A program made the translations under genes and the position numbers. Shown here piece after piece: positions 1-8,601 of a stretch of 64,000 bases of DNA. The stretch is from PFJX01 sp040751755 (GTDB lineage: Bacteria; Pseudomonadota; Gammaproteobacteria; Burkholderiales; Thiobacillaceae). Under the pieces are notes generated by a model. That model made no database searches, was not told where the DNA came from, and saw nothing but the letters and a program-made list of their open reading frames with translations. The stretch spans positions 1-64,000 of the forward strand of contig JBFMHC010000020.1 of assembly GCA_040751755.1 (NCBI GenBank). The letters are read 5' to 3'. Numbering within the stretch: the first letter of the stretch is position 1; each line of letters begins with the position of its first letter.

Positions 1-1086
1 CGCACGCTTGCGGGTGCGCTTGGCGCGCAGCTCAAAGCCCGTATACATCGGCGCCTCCAGACTCATCTGCTTCATGTCGCTATTGTCCCATCCCGGCAGT
101 CTGGCAGGAAGGTTTTGCAGACCTTCCAGAATGAAGAGCGAGAAGACCGAGATGCCAGGCATGGCAGCGACCAGCGCCTGCTGGATCGGGAATGCATAGA
201 TGTAGATGCCGTACGAATAATCGCCGAGCTGGTTGAACTTTCTGATAGACCCGGCTGGGATGTAGGCAACACAGAACAGGATGTAAGCGAGGGTGGCGAT
301 ATAGAAGGGGAAGAAGTAATTCCGGCCGCTCGCAGCGATCAGCAATATGGCTATGAGCCCTATGCCGAGCGGGAGGGAAAGCTGGATTCGCTCCCTCAAT
401 AAATAGAATGTCGCGCCGCTGAAGAACATGTAGACGAGGCGGGGCATCTCGCTGTCCACCTTGTCCGAGGTGACGGTCAATACATAGAGGACTGCAGCAC
501 CGGTGGTAATGCCGATCACAGCGAGCTTGAATGCCTTTGCGTGTGGCAGGGGAAGGGCGCGTAGCATCCCCCATAGCAGGGCCAAGGCGACATACATCTT
601 GACCTCATACGTCAGCGTCCACAGTGAACCGTTGATCGCTCCCTTCAATGGTGTGTCTGTGAAGACACCAGGCAGTTCGTTCGACAGGCCGGTCACAAGA
701 CTGGCGTTTTTCAGTAGGTAATGCCAGAAGCGGCCATCCGAGAAATAGTGTGTCGATGGCTGTAGGGAAAACAAGGCACCAAGCAAGGCGGTGATGGCGA
801 CCATGGCGATGAGCGCAGGGTAGATCCTGAGCGCGCGCGCAATGGCAAATTCCAACAGACTTCCACGACTTGTAAGGCTGGCTGTGACCAGGAAACCGCT
901 GGCGATGAAAAAGATGTCGACGGCAATCGAACCCGGGGTCATGCCCAAGGTCGAGCGCAAGGGTTCGGAGCCCCATTCTCCTGTCGCCAGAGTGAAGCTA
1001 TGCGTGGTGAGTACGGAGAATGCCGCCAAAAACCGTATCAGGTTGAAATTGTTGTCCCTTCCCCGTGCGTATGCCGCAAGTGTCAT
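1..1086 (-). CDS. Acyltransferase family 3 (OafA-like) membrane protein, partial
   Basis: The frame opens at an ATG at 1086 and runs 362 codons to the window edge without a stop, so the gene is partial. The start carries the family signature NNFNLIRFLAAFSVLTTHS with candidate catalytic His29, then DIFFIASGF and NGSLWTLTYEVKMY, among about ten hydrophobic segments. Such integral membrane enzymes usually move acetyl or other acyl groups onto sugars, here presumably exopolysaccharide subunits or the finished polymer at the inner membrane. Its ATG overlaps the TGA of the upstream glycosyltransferase by 4 bp (1083-1086), so it is the last visible gene of the operon. It uses more A/T-ending codons than the rest of the window. 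The usual last hydrophobic helix is replaced by a polar stretch before the basic C-terminus. Confidence 0.85.
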   Translation of the reverse strand, partial: MTLAAYARGRDNNFNLIRFLAAFSVLTTHSFTLATGEWGSEPLRSTLGMTPGSIAVDIFFIASGFLVTASLTSRGSLLEFAIARALRIYPALIAMVAITALLGALFSLQPSTHYFSDGRFWHYLLKNASLVTGLSNELPGVFTDTPLKGAINGSLWTLTYEVKMYVALALLWGMLRALPLPHAKAFKLAVIGITTGAAVLYVLTVTSDKVDSEMPRLVYMFFSGATFYLLRERIQLSLPLGIGLIAILLIAASGRNYFFPFYIATLAYILFCVAYIPAGSIRKFNQLGDYSYGIYIYAFPIQQALVAAMPGISVFSLFILEGLQNLPARLPGWDNSDMKQMSLEAPMYTGFELRAKRTRKRA

Positions 1087-2153
1087 GGCTGGGTGCCTTG
1101 AGCGCCCGGATCTCTGGGCATGTCCAGGTCCGCCAGGACCACACCCAACCGGCGTGCGAACGAGTGATCCGTGAGGGCCGCCCTGCGCGAAGTGTCGGTG
1201 GCCCTCTCGCGCGCCGCGTCGTCAAACAGAAAATGGGCGATTGCGTCGCGTAACTGCCCATAGTCCGCATAGCGATCCAGGACGTCACCGAGGGTATCGC
1301 GCAGGTAGGGCAGATCGTCCACCAGTTGGAACGCCCCCGCGCCCATGATCTCGTACACCCGCGGGTTGCAGCCGTGGCTGCTCTGGGCGTGGTGCATGTT
1401 CAGGCAGATCTTGGCGCGCGCGTACATCCGGTTGATCTCGCCCGGATTCAGGCTGCGGTTGATGAACACGCCGCCCTGGCCGGAGAGCTTGTATCGCAGG
1501 TGTTGCCCCCAGGTCTTGGGCTCTCGGTAGCGCACGTAACGGCCGTAGAAGCGCAGCTTGCGGTCCGCGAAGTCGCGCGCCAGACGCTCCAGGGTCTCGC
1601 GTCGCTCGGGGTAGTACTTGCCGACGAAGAACACATCGATGTCCTTCTCCACCTCGGGCATGGGCCGGTATACGTCGGGGTCGAAGCCCATGGGCAGGAA
1701 ACTCGACTCGATGCCCAGTTGCTCGCGCAGCCAGGGTATATCGCCGGCCTCGAACACGTAAACGCGGTCATAGAGGCGCAGCTGTTCCGGACTGATGTCG
1801 CTGCGTCGCGCGGAGTCGTGGAACCAGATGACCTTGCGGGCCGATCCCATCGCGTCGAGGGTTTCGGCGCTGAGCTTGCTGCCGCGAATCACGAACACCA
1901 GGTCGGGGCGGAAGGCCTTGTACTGGTCGAGCACGCGCCGATTGAAGTCGGCGACGTAGGCGTCGTAATGACGGCGGTGGCCGACGAGCATGGCGGCATC
2001 GATGAGGATGCGGTTGGCCAGGCCGGGCGGCGTGGTCACGTAGAACTCGACCTTGCGTGTCTCGAAGCCGTGGCCGTTCAGGGCGCGTGCGACGCTGTCG
2101 TTGTAGCCGATGTCGTAGTCGGCGACGATGGGGCCGATGACCAGGGCCTTCAT
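1083..2153 (-). CDS. CgeB-like glycosyltransferase
   Basis: 356-residue cytosolic protein with the look of the CgeB/DUF3880-type GT-B glycosyltransferases: an N-terminal Rossmann half beginning MKALVIGPIVADYDIGYNDS, then DIDVFFVGKYYPERRETLERL at the start of the C-terminal half and a conserved C-terminal block (KICLNMHHAQSSHGCNPRVYE, then GAGAFQLVDD) that would bind the nucleotide sugar. It probably adds one sugar of the exopolysaccharide repeat. It lies 40 bp downstream of the lipoprotein gene and overlaps the acyltransferase start by 4 bp, so translation is likely coupled. Donor and acceptor cannot be read from sequence. Confidence 0.8.
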   Translation of the reverse strand: MKALVIGPIVADYDIGYNDSVARALNGHGFETRKVEFYVTTPPGLANRILIDAAMLVGHRRHYDAYVADFNRRVLDQYKAFRPDLVFVIRGSKLSAETLDAMGSARKVIWFHDSARRSDISPEQLRLYDRVYVFEAGDIPWLREQLGIESSFLPMGFDPDVYRPMPEVEKDIDVFFVGKYYPERRETLERLARDFADRKLRFYGRYVRYREPKTWGQHLRYKLSGQGGVFINRSLNPGEINRMYARAKICLNMHHAQSSHGCNPRVYEIMGAGAFQLVDDLPYLRDTLGDVLDRYADYGQLRDAIAHFLFDDAARERATDTSRRAALTDHSFARRLGVVLADLDMPRDPGAQGTQP

Positions 2154-2193
2154 GCGATGTCCTTTGCCTTGAGGGAGTCGTTGTCCGTGGTCT

Positions 2194-5139
2194 TCATCGT
2201 TTTACCCCGGCGATGCCCTCGAACACATACAGGAAGGTGGCGGCAGGCGGCAGGCCGCGCCGGTCCGCGCCGGTCGCGGCATTGATCTCGAAGGTTCGGC
2301 CGATGCGGATGTTGGCAAGCGGGACCGTCTCGATACCCACCTCGTCGGCCAGGATGTTGTTGGCGGTTGGGTCGCCGGCCATGCGGTAGAGGGTCACGCG
2401 GCGCGCGCTGGCGAAGGGTAGTTCAATGCTCACCGGGGTATAGCCATCGTCCCGCGCGTCGGGATAGCCGCCGATCTTGCGCGAGACCACCACCAGCGCG
2501 TAGCGGTCGCTCCTGCGGGTTGCGTACACCGCTGCCAGAGGTGCGTCCTTGACCGCCTGTCTGCGGCCGAAGCCGGGCAGGTCGATGCGCGGTGCGCTCA
2601 GCGTCTCCGTGCGCAGCATGTCGCCGACGCCCTGCTGGTTGAACAGGGATAGGAGTTTCCAGGCGGGGTAGGCCTGGCCGCCGTGGTACCACTTGGCATG
2701 CGACTTCCAGTGGGTGCCGCGGTCGAAGGTGAAGAAGTTCTGCAGCCGGAAGCCCAGGTAGGCGCGCGCCAGGAAGGAATCCAGGGTGGCGGTGCCCGCC
2801 GCCAGGCTCTTCATCACCTGCTCTTGCTCGGCCTGCTGCTGCTTGCTCACGCTCGCGTTGTTGAGGCCGTTCAGGGCGTAGCCGGGGCCGGCCTCGTAGG
2901 TGCCGGGCACGGCATGCGAGCCGGTCTGGCGCAGCTCGGCCAGTTCGCGCGCGTGCCGCTCGCCTACCGGGATGGCGTGGTTCACCTGGCTGAGCACGTT
3001 GAAGAAGCTGGCCGGGGTCAAGCGCGGCGGCCCTTCACCCTCGTCCCAGCCGCCGTTGTAGGCGGCGATGGTCAGGTAGTCGGAGGAGGGCGAGAAGGCG
3101 GCGGCATCGCGGCCGTAGCTCTGATTCGCCCAGCCGCCGAGGACGAAGCGGAACTTCCTGTCCAGGTCGGCGGCTTGCCAGTAAGGGCTGCCGCGCAGGA
3201 TGGAGAGGACGTATTCCTGGTACATGCCGTAGACCTGGCCGGGCGAGTACTTCCTGCCGCTCGCCGTGTCCGTCATGGCGTCGAACACCCAGGGGTAGAA
3301 CAGCCGGTTCCAGGTCTCGTTCGAGAGCTCTGAGTAGATGCGATCGAATTCCTCGGTCCAGGGCCTGGTCTGACCCTGTTGGTAACGCTTGTACGCCCAG
3401 GGTTTTGCTTCCGGGGTGTCGCTGGCGGGGTCGTAGGGGGCGGCCAGGTATTCAATCAAACCCAGCCACTCCTCCGGCGACATGTGGAACTCCACCTGCA
3501 GCCACGGCCGCTTGCCCGCCTTGCGCATCATGCCGAGCAGTTGCGGCAGGGTGTTGAGCTGCTGGGTACCGCTGCCGACCACGCCCGGCGGGTTGGTCAG
3601 TTGCGCCATATCGTGGGTACGGAAGCGAGTATTGACGATGCCGTGTGTCCGCAGCGCCTGCATGCCGGAGGCCCGCAGAGCCGCGTAGTCCTCCGGTGGC
3701 ATCTCCTGGTAGCCCAAGTCGGCGCGGTAGACGCGGAAGTTGTCGACGTAGAAGGTGCCGGGGCCGCTCAGTTCCAGCAGCATCTGGTTGGGCCGGTCGC
3801 TTTCCTGCACCCTGGGCGGCGTGAAGGTCGCGGTGTACTTGCGCCAGGTCGGGCCGACCTGGAAGTCGATGGGGCGTACCGACGGGATCGAGTCGTGGTA
3901 GTAGCCGGTGAGCATGAAGCGCGCGTGGCCTCCGCGGCCGTTCGCCCGCATCCAGAACTCGACGGTATAGGGCTTGGCCTCGAGCACGGGATACCAGGAT
4001 TGCGCCGTGCCGCTGTGGTTGTAGGTCGCCAGGGTGGCTTTATTGGCGAGACCCAGGTCGAGCTTGAGGCAGGTCTCGCCGGGCTGTTCGACTGGCGTGC
4101 CGGCCTCGTGCGGCACCAGTTCCCATTGCCTGCGGGGCGATTCGTCGGAGAAGAAGTCCAACAGGCCGGGCAGCAGGATGCGGTATTCGTTCCACACGCC
4201 CCAGACGCGGTTCGACATGGATTCGTTGCGTGAGGCGCGGTAGAACTTCTTGCTCACCACCACCATGTCGCCGGCGCGAATGTGCTCGTCGGGCGAGGCG
4301 GCCGTCTCGGCCAGATCGAAGTAATACCCTCTCTGCGCCGCGGGCGGGTAGTCGGAGCGGTAGACGATGTAACCGGCGAGGTCGCGGGCGTCGACGCGGT
4401 CCCAGCTCAGGGTGAGCGACCCGTCCACTTCCAGCTTGACTCGCAGGTTGTGCGGGGCGGGCGGCGGCGTGTCGTCGAGCGTAAGACGCGAAGGCTTGAA
4501 GGCTTGCGTGGGGTTGTCGACCTTGCCTTCCACCACCTTGGCCGGCCGCATGATGGCGAAGGGCGTTGCCGGGGCGGAGAGCCGGCCGCCGTGGTCGATG
4601 GCGCGCACGGTGAAGTAGTAATTGACGTCGGGGCGGTTGTAGTTGGCCCAGCGGAAACTGAAGCGGGTTGCGTCCGGGGCCAGGACCCGACTGTCGCCGA
4701 TCAGCGGCAACCAGCCGCTGACGTGAAAGCCGCCCTGGGCCACGTGCGCGCGGCGGACCATGCGGAAGCGCCCGTTCTCGATCCGATAGACATGGACCTC
4801 GGCCCCGTCGAGGAAACCCTCGCGCAGGGTGTCGTAGTGCGAGAGCACATTCGCCGGTGCGACCACCCGATCGGGGGCATTCTCCGTGGCGATGTACTTG
4901 TTGCGGTATACCGGCGGCTCGAAGCCCGAACCCTCGTTGATCAGGTTGTTGCCGAAACCGCTGATGGTGGCGGCGAACGGCATCAGGTCTGGGTTCACCA
5001 CCTCGTTCGTCACGCGGAAGCGCCCTGGGGCGTGGTAGGTATCGCCACTCGGCTCGCCGTGCGTGTTGCAGGCGGCGAGCAGGGCGAGGGCGAATGCCGC
5101 CGTCGCACGCAGCAGGGGCCACAGGGCGGAGCGCTTCAA
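2194..5139 (-). CDS. Large secreted lipoprotein with FnIII, jelly-roll and glycosidase-like domains
   Basis: 981 residues starting at TTG 5139, whose TTGA overlaps the stop of the upstream glycosyltransferase. A signal peptide ends in the lipobox LLAAC (Cys24), so the protein should be lipid-anchored. About residues 225-300 form a fibronectin type III-like domain (PPPAPHNLRVKLEVDG, GYIVYRSDYPP); about 330-470 look like a carbohydrate-binding jelly roll (KPYTVEFWMRANG, FYVDNFRVYR). The following part resembles a clan-A TIM barrel: YSELSNETWNRLFYP places Asn607-Glu608 where such enzymes keep the acid/base Glu. The C-terminus is beta-rich. Placed between glycosyltransferase genes, it may trim or attach to the polymer. 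Family and activity are inferences; the second catalytic Glu was not identified. Confidence 0.65.
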   Translation of the reverse strand: MKRSALWPLLRATAAFALALLAACNTHGEPSGDTYHAPGRFRVTNEVVNPDLMPFAATISGFGNNLINEGSGFEPPVYRNKYIATENAPDRVVAPANVLSHYDTLREGFLDGAEVHVYRIENGRFRMVRRAHVAQGGFHVSGWLPLIGDSRVLAPDATRFSFRWANYNRPDVNYYFTVRAIDHGGRLSAPATPFAIMRPAKVVEGKVDNPTQAFKPSRLTLDDTPPPAPHNLRVKLEVDGSLTLSWDRVDARDLAGYIVYRSDYPPAAQRGYYFDLAETAASPDEHIRAGDMVVVSKKFYRASRNESMSNRVWGVWNEYRILLPGLLDFFSDESPRRQWELVPHEAGTPVEQPGETCLKLDLGLANKATLATYNHSGTAQSWYPVLEAKPYTVEFWMRANGRGGHARFMLTGYYHDSIPSVRPIDFQVGPTWRKYTATFTPPRVQESDRPNQMLLELSGPGTFYVDNFRVYRADLGYQEMPPEDYAALRASGMQALRTHGIVNTRFRTHDMAQLTNPPGVVGSGTQQLNTLPQLLGMMRKAGKRPWLQVEFHMSPEEWLGLIEYLAAPYDPASDTPEAKPWAYKRYQQGQTRPWTEEFDRIYSELSNETWNRLFYPWVFDAMTDTASGRKYSPGQVYGMYQEYVLSILRGSPYWQAADLDRKFRFVLGGWANQSYGRDAAAFSPSSDYLTIAAYNGGWDEGEGPPRLTPASFFNVLSQVNHAIPVGERHARELAELRQTGSHAVPGTYEAGPGYALNGLNNASVSKQQQAEQEQVMKSLAAGTATLDSFLARAYLGFRLQNFFTFDRGTHWKSHAKWYHGGQAYPAWKLLSLFNQQGVGDMLRTETLSAPRIDLPGFGRRQAVKDAPLAAVYATRRSDRYALVVVSRKIGGYPDARDDGYTPVSIELPFASARRVTLYRMAGDPTANNILADEVGIETVPLANIRIGRTFEINAATGADRRGLPPAATFLYVFEGIAGVKR

Positions 5140-6440
5140 ACGACCACCTCGCGGATCGGGCAGGGTTTGTCGGACTGCCGCGCAAGCACCCAGCGGTAGA
5201 CCGAGGCGACCTGTTCGGCCTTCGCCGCCCAGGTGAACTGCTCCCGCACCCTCATTCTGGCGCGCTCGCCGGCCGCGCCGATGAGCTGTGGATTCCGCAC
5301 CAGCTTATGCAGACTGGCGCGGAAGTCCCGCACGATCTCCGCGCGGCTGCCGACCGGGACCTTGAAACCGGTGTCCGCGCCAACCAGTTCGCCCGGCCCG
5401 GCGTAATCGACGATCAAGGGTGCGAGGCCGAGTGCCATGGCCTCGAGCACCACGCCGCCGCCGAACTCGCGGATGCTGGGAAAGGCGAACAGCTGCGCGC
5501 GGCACATGATGTCCTGCACCTCGGTATGGGCGACCCAGCCGTGCAACTGCACGCGCCCGGCCAGCCCCTCGCGGACGACCTGCTCGCGCAGGCTGCCCAT
5601 CAGCGGGCCGTCGCCGACGATGTCCAGTTCCAGAAGGCCCTCGCGTATCCATGGCGTGGCTGCCTCCAGCAGGATGTCCGGGCCCTTGTAGGGGACCAGG
5701 CGACCGACGAAACAGGCCCGCACGGGGCCGGTGGCATGGGGTTTCGCAGCCTTGCCGAACCTCGCCGGGTCGATCGCGTTTTCCGGCAGGTAAAAGCATT
5801 TTTCGCGGTATTTGGACGGCACCTGTGACAGGGTTGCCTGCGAGCCGATCAGCAGCGCGGAGGCGGAGGCCAGTGTGCTGCGGTAGCCCGGCAAAAACTT
5901 GTAGGCGCCGCGCACGTAGGACAGCCATTCCTTTTCCTGCCGGCGTTCGCGGTCAAACCCCTTCGGCCAAGGCACGCCGCCGTTGAGCGGGCCCATCAGG
6001 AAGGGTATGCCGGCCTTGCGGCAACGCCGCGCCACCGGGCTGGGGGTGGTCGGCGTGAGCGGCGTGACGCGGTGCACGAGGTCGTACTCGCCTGCCTCGA
6101 TCGCATCGCCGAAGCGCTGCCAGAGCAGACGCTCGAAATAGTAGTAACCCAACGCACTCACCGCCGTGGTCATGGTCCAGCCCTTGCCTGCGCCGCCTCG
6201 CAACAACTTGGCGAGCCGCCAGAAAGGCCGCATCACCGGTTCAGAGTCGATTGCGGTGAAGTCCTGGCCCTCGACCAGGCCGGTCCTGAGGATGGCCTCG
6301 CGGTTGCGCACCTGGGTGACCAGGTGCACGTCGGCCACCTCGCGCAGCGCTTGCGCCAGCGACCAGCCGACCAGGGGTACGCTCACCCACTCTGGGTTGG
6401 CGGCCTCGGCGATCACCAGCACGCGTGGGCGCGCGTTCAT
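5136..6440 (-). CDS. GT4-family glycosyltransferase
   Basis: 434 residues, GT-B fold, glycosyltransferase group 1. The C-terminal half has RACFVGRLVPYKGPDILLEA, DIVGDGPL and the E-x7-E motif EFGGGVVLE that binds the sugar nucleotide. The N-terminal half carries LMGPLNGGVPWP, a glycine-rich acceptor-side loop. It would act on the cytosolic side, building the exopolysaccharide repeat on a lipid carrier. Its start overlaps the stop of the next upstream glycosyltransferase (ATGA, 6437-6440), and its TGA overlaps the TTG of the lipoprotein gene, so it sits inside a translationally coupled run. Sugar specificity is not predictable. Confidence 0.88.
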   Translation of the reverse strand: MNARPRVLVIAEAANPEWVSVPLVGWSLAQALREVADVHLVTQVRNREAILRTGLVEGQDFTAIDSEPVMRPFWRLAKLLRGGAGKGWTMTTAVSALGYYYFERLLWQRFGDAIEAGEYDLVHRVTPLTPTTPSPVARRCRKAGIPFLMGPLNGGVPWPKGFDRERRQEKEWLSYVRGAYKFLPGYRSTLASASALLIGSQATLSQVPSKYREKCFYLPENAIDPARFGKAAKPHATGPVRACFVGRLVPYKGPDILLEAATPWIREGLLELDIVGDGPLMGSLREQVVREGLAGRVQLHGWVAHTEVQDIMCRAQLFAFPSIREFGGGVVLEAMALGLAPLIVDYAGPGELVGADTGFKVPVGSRAEIVRDFRASLHKLVRNPQLIGAAGERARMRVREQFTWAAKAEQVASVYRWVLARQSDKPCPIREVVV

Positions 6441-7708
6441 GGCGTCGTCCCCAGGCCAGCGTCCTGCGTTTCGCGTAGCAGGCCTGCAAGGGTGCGGGCG
6501 CTGCGCCGGTGGCTGAACGCGTCGACGATCTTCTGGCGCGAGGCCAGGCTAAGGCCCTGCGCGCGTGCCGGGTCGCGCGCCAGGGCGAGCACCGCGTCGG
6601 CGATGGCCTGGGCATCGGCGGGCGGTACCAGCAGGCCGTCGACCCCATCGCTGACGAGTTCCGGCACGCCGCCGACGCGGGTGGCGATGACCGGCACGCT
6701 CATCGCCATCGCCTCCATGAGCACCACGCCGAGTGCCTCGTCCAGGCTGGCGAGGACGAACAGATGCGTCGTCTCCAGGCATTCGCGAATGCGCTCCTCG
6801 GCCACCGCGCCGAGCAGGGTGACGCAATCCTGCAATCCTTCCTCGGCTAGCTGCCGTTCCAGCTCCCGGCGATGGCCGCTGCCGCCCTGTTCGTCCTCGC
6901 CGGCGATGCGCAGGCGCACCTCCATGCCAAGCTGACGCAGGATGGCGACGGCACGCAGCAGATGGGTGTATCCCTTGCCCTGGTTGAGGCGGCCGCAGGA
7001 GAACAACTCCAACACGCCTGCGCCGGTATAGGCCTGGTAGGGCTGCGCACGCGTGAACACCTCGACGTTCACCCCCATGGGGGCGATCCCGAGTCGGCGC
7101 GGCAGATGTCTGCCGATGACCTCGTCGACCTGCCTGCGCAGGGTATCGGAGATGGTGATGGCAAAGGCTGAGCCGGCCCATTTCTGTGCCTGGTTGGGGC
7201 CGTAACCGCCGAGGCGGCCATGTAGGGTGAGACTGTAGGTGCAGGGCGAGAGCCTGGATGCGAACAGGGCGACGTTTGCCGCGTCGGCGCAGGAATGGAC
7301 GTGGACATGGCGCCAGCCCTGCTGGCGGCTGAGCGTCGCCAGGGCCGCGCCGAACGGCAGCAGCGCGGCAAGGCGCAGCCTTTGTATCGGCTTCATGTCC
7401 TTTGCGTCGACGACCACGCGCGCGCAGCGGTACCACACGGCGGGGCCTGCGCGCAGGAGGAAGGCGAGCACACGCAGGGCGCCAAGCGGCGACATTGGCA
7501 TCAGGTAGGCGGTCTCGCCCGCCGCCTCGGCCGCCCAGGAGGCGGAGACGATGCCGCGCGGCGGGCGCCGCGTCGAGATGAGGGCGGTGTCGATGCCTTC
7601 CTCGCGCAGGGCGTGCCGCTCCCGCCAGAAGAAGTTATGTGTCTGGCCGGGAAATTCGGGGATCAGGTAGCCGATCTTTATTGTTTTCACGGGAGCGGCG
7701 GCGTACAT
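6437..7708 (-). CDS. GT4-family glycosyltransferase
   Basis: 423 residues, GT-B fold. The N-terminus KIGYLIPEFPGQTHNFFWRE resembles colanic acid WcaL-type and related exopolysaccharide transferases. The C-terminal half has GAGVLELFSCGRLNQGKGYTH, RIAGEDEQG and the E-x7-E motif EALGVVLME. Start ATG 7708 has no clear ribosome-binding site; a GTG at 7690 just before KTIKIGY is an alternative. A 71-bp spacer separates it from the kinase gene upstream, the largest gap inside the operon apart from none of comparable size, so a secondary promoter or processing site could lie there. Likely role: addition of one exopolysaccharide sugar at the cytosolic face of the membrane. Confidence 0.87.
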   Translation of the reverse strand: MYAAAPVKTIKIGYLIPEFPGQTHNFFWRERHALREEGIDTALISTRRPPRGIVSASWAAEAAGETAYLMPMSPLGALRVLAFLLRAGPAVWYRCARVVVDAKDMKPIQRLRLAALLPFGAALATLSRQQGWRHVHVHSCADAANVALFASRLSPCTYSLTLHGRLGGYGPNQAQKWAGSAFAITISDTLRRQVDEVIGRHLPRRLGIAPMGVNVEVFTRAQPYQAYTGAGVLELFSCGRLNQGKGYTHLLRAVAILRQLGMEVRLRIAGEDEQGGSGHRRELERQLAEEGLQDCVTLLGAVAEERIRECLETTHLFVLASLDEALGVVLMEAMAMSVPVIATRVGGVPELVSDGVDGLLVPPADAQAIADAVLALARDPARAQGLSLASRQKIVDAFSHRRSARTLAGLLRETQDAGLGTTP

Positions 7709-7779
7709 GGCGGAGGGGGCCTAGTGTCACGAACTTGCCTTACATGCCGGTGACAGACAGGCGCCGTCCAGGCGCCACG

Positions 7780-8592
7780 TCAGGCATAGGGCGTCATCTT
7801 CTCGGCGGCCTTGTTGAGCATTACGCCGAGCAGCTTGTCCGCCGGCAGATGGCGCATGGCCGTCTCGATCTCTTTCTTGGACGACATTCCCTCGCCCACT
7901 ACCATGAGCACGCAGTCGATCTGCGGCAGCACGGCGATGGCGTCGTCGGTGTCGAGCAGGGGGGGCAGGTCGAAGATGACGACGCGCGAGGCGTAGCGTT
8001 CGCGCAGGTCGGCGATCAGGCTGGCGACCTTGCCGGAGGCGAGGGTCTCGGAGGGATTGGCCACCGGCCTGGCCGTGGGCAACAGCACCAGGCGCGGCAT
8101 GTCGGGGTTGAGCAGGGCCTCCGGCAGGTCCGCGCGGCCCTCCAGGACTTCATTGAGCGAGGCCTGTCGCGGTAGCCCGAGGTAGTCGGCGACGCGCGGT
8201 TTGCGCAGGTCGAAGTCCACCAGCATGGCGGTCTTCTGCGTCTGCTGCGCGATGCTCATGGCCAGGTTGATGGCCACGCTGGTCTTGCCCGCGCCGGCGG
8301 TGGGCGAGGTGATCGCCAGGGTGCGCCAGCCGCGTTCCTCCATCCGCTGCAGCGCCTGGGTGCGCAGCAGGTCGAAGGCGCGGCTGGCGGGGTGGTTCTT
8401 GTCGTGCGCGACGATGCGGTTGTTTTCCAGGCGGGCCGGATCGAGCGGCGCGACGCGGGTGTGCCGGTAGTCGACCGTGTCGATGTCGCCCCCGGCCGTG
8501 GCCGGCATCGGGCGCGGGGCCGTGACGGTGGCGTCCGCAAATTGCGGCTGCTGGCGGCGCGCCTTTTCCACGGCGAGTTTGATGCGTTCCAT
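7780..8592 (-). CDS. CpsD/EpsG-like tyrosine autokinase
   Basis: 270-residue P-loop protein of the bacterial tyrosine-kinase family that controls polysaccharide chain length. Walker A is SPTAGAGKT (96-104), Walker A' is MLVDFDLRKPR (about 123-133) and Walker B is VVIFDLPPLLDTDD (about 210). It has no membrane segment, so it must work with the membrane protein encoded 9 bp upstream, as CpsC/CpsD or EpsF/EpsG pairs do. The C-terminus (KMTPYA) has only one Tyr and not the usual tyrosine cluster, so autophosphorylation there is uncertain. Size and partner arrangement fit the kinases of methanolan/XrtA-type loci. Confidence 0.85.
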   Translation of the reverse strand: MERIKLAVEKARRQQPQFADATVTAPRPMPATAGGDIDTVDYRHTRVAPLDPARLENNRIVAHDKNHPASRAFDLLRTQALQRMEERGWRTLAITSPTAGAGKTSVAINLAMSIAQQTQKTAMLVDFDLRKPRVADYLGLPRQASLNEVLEGRADLPEALLNPDMPRLVLLPTARPVANPSETLASGKVASLIADLRERYASRVVIFDLPPLLDTDDAIAVLPQIDCVLMVVGEGMSSKKEIETAMRHLPADKLLGVMLNKAAEKMTPYA

Positions 8593-8601
8593 GATTCCGC
8601 C

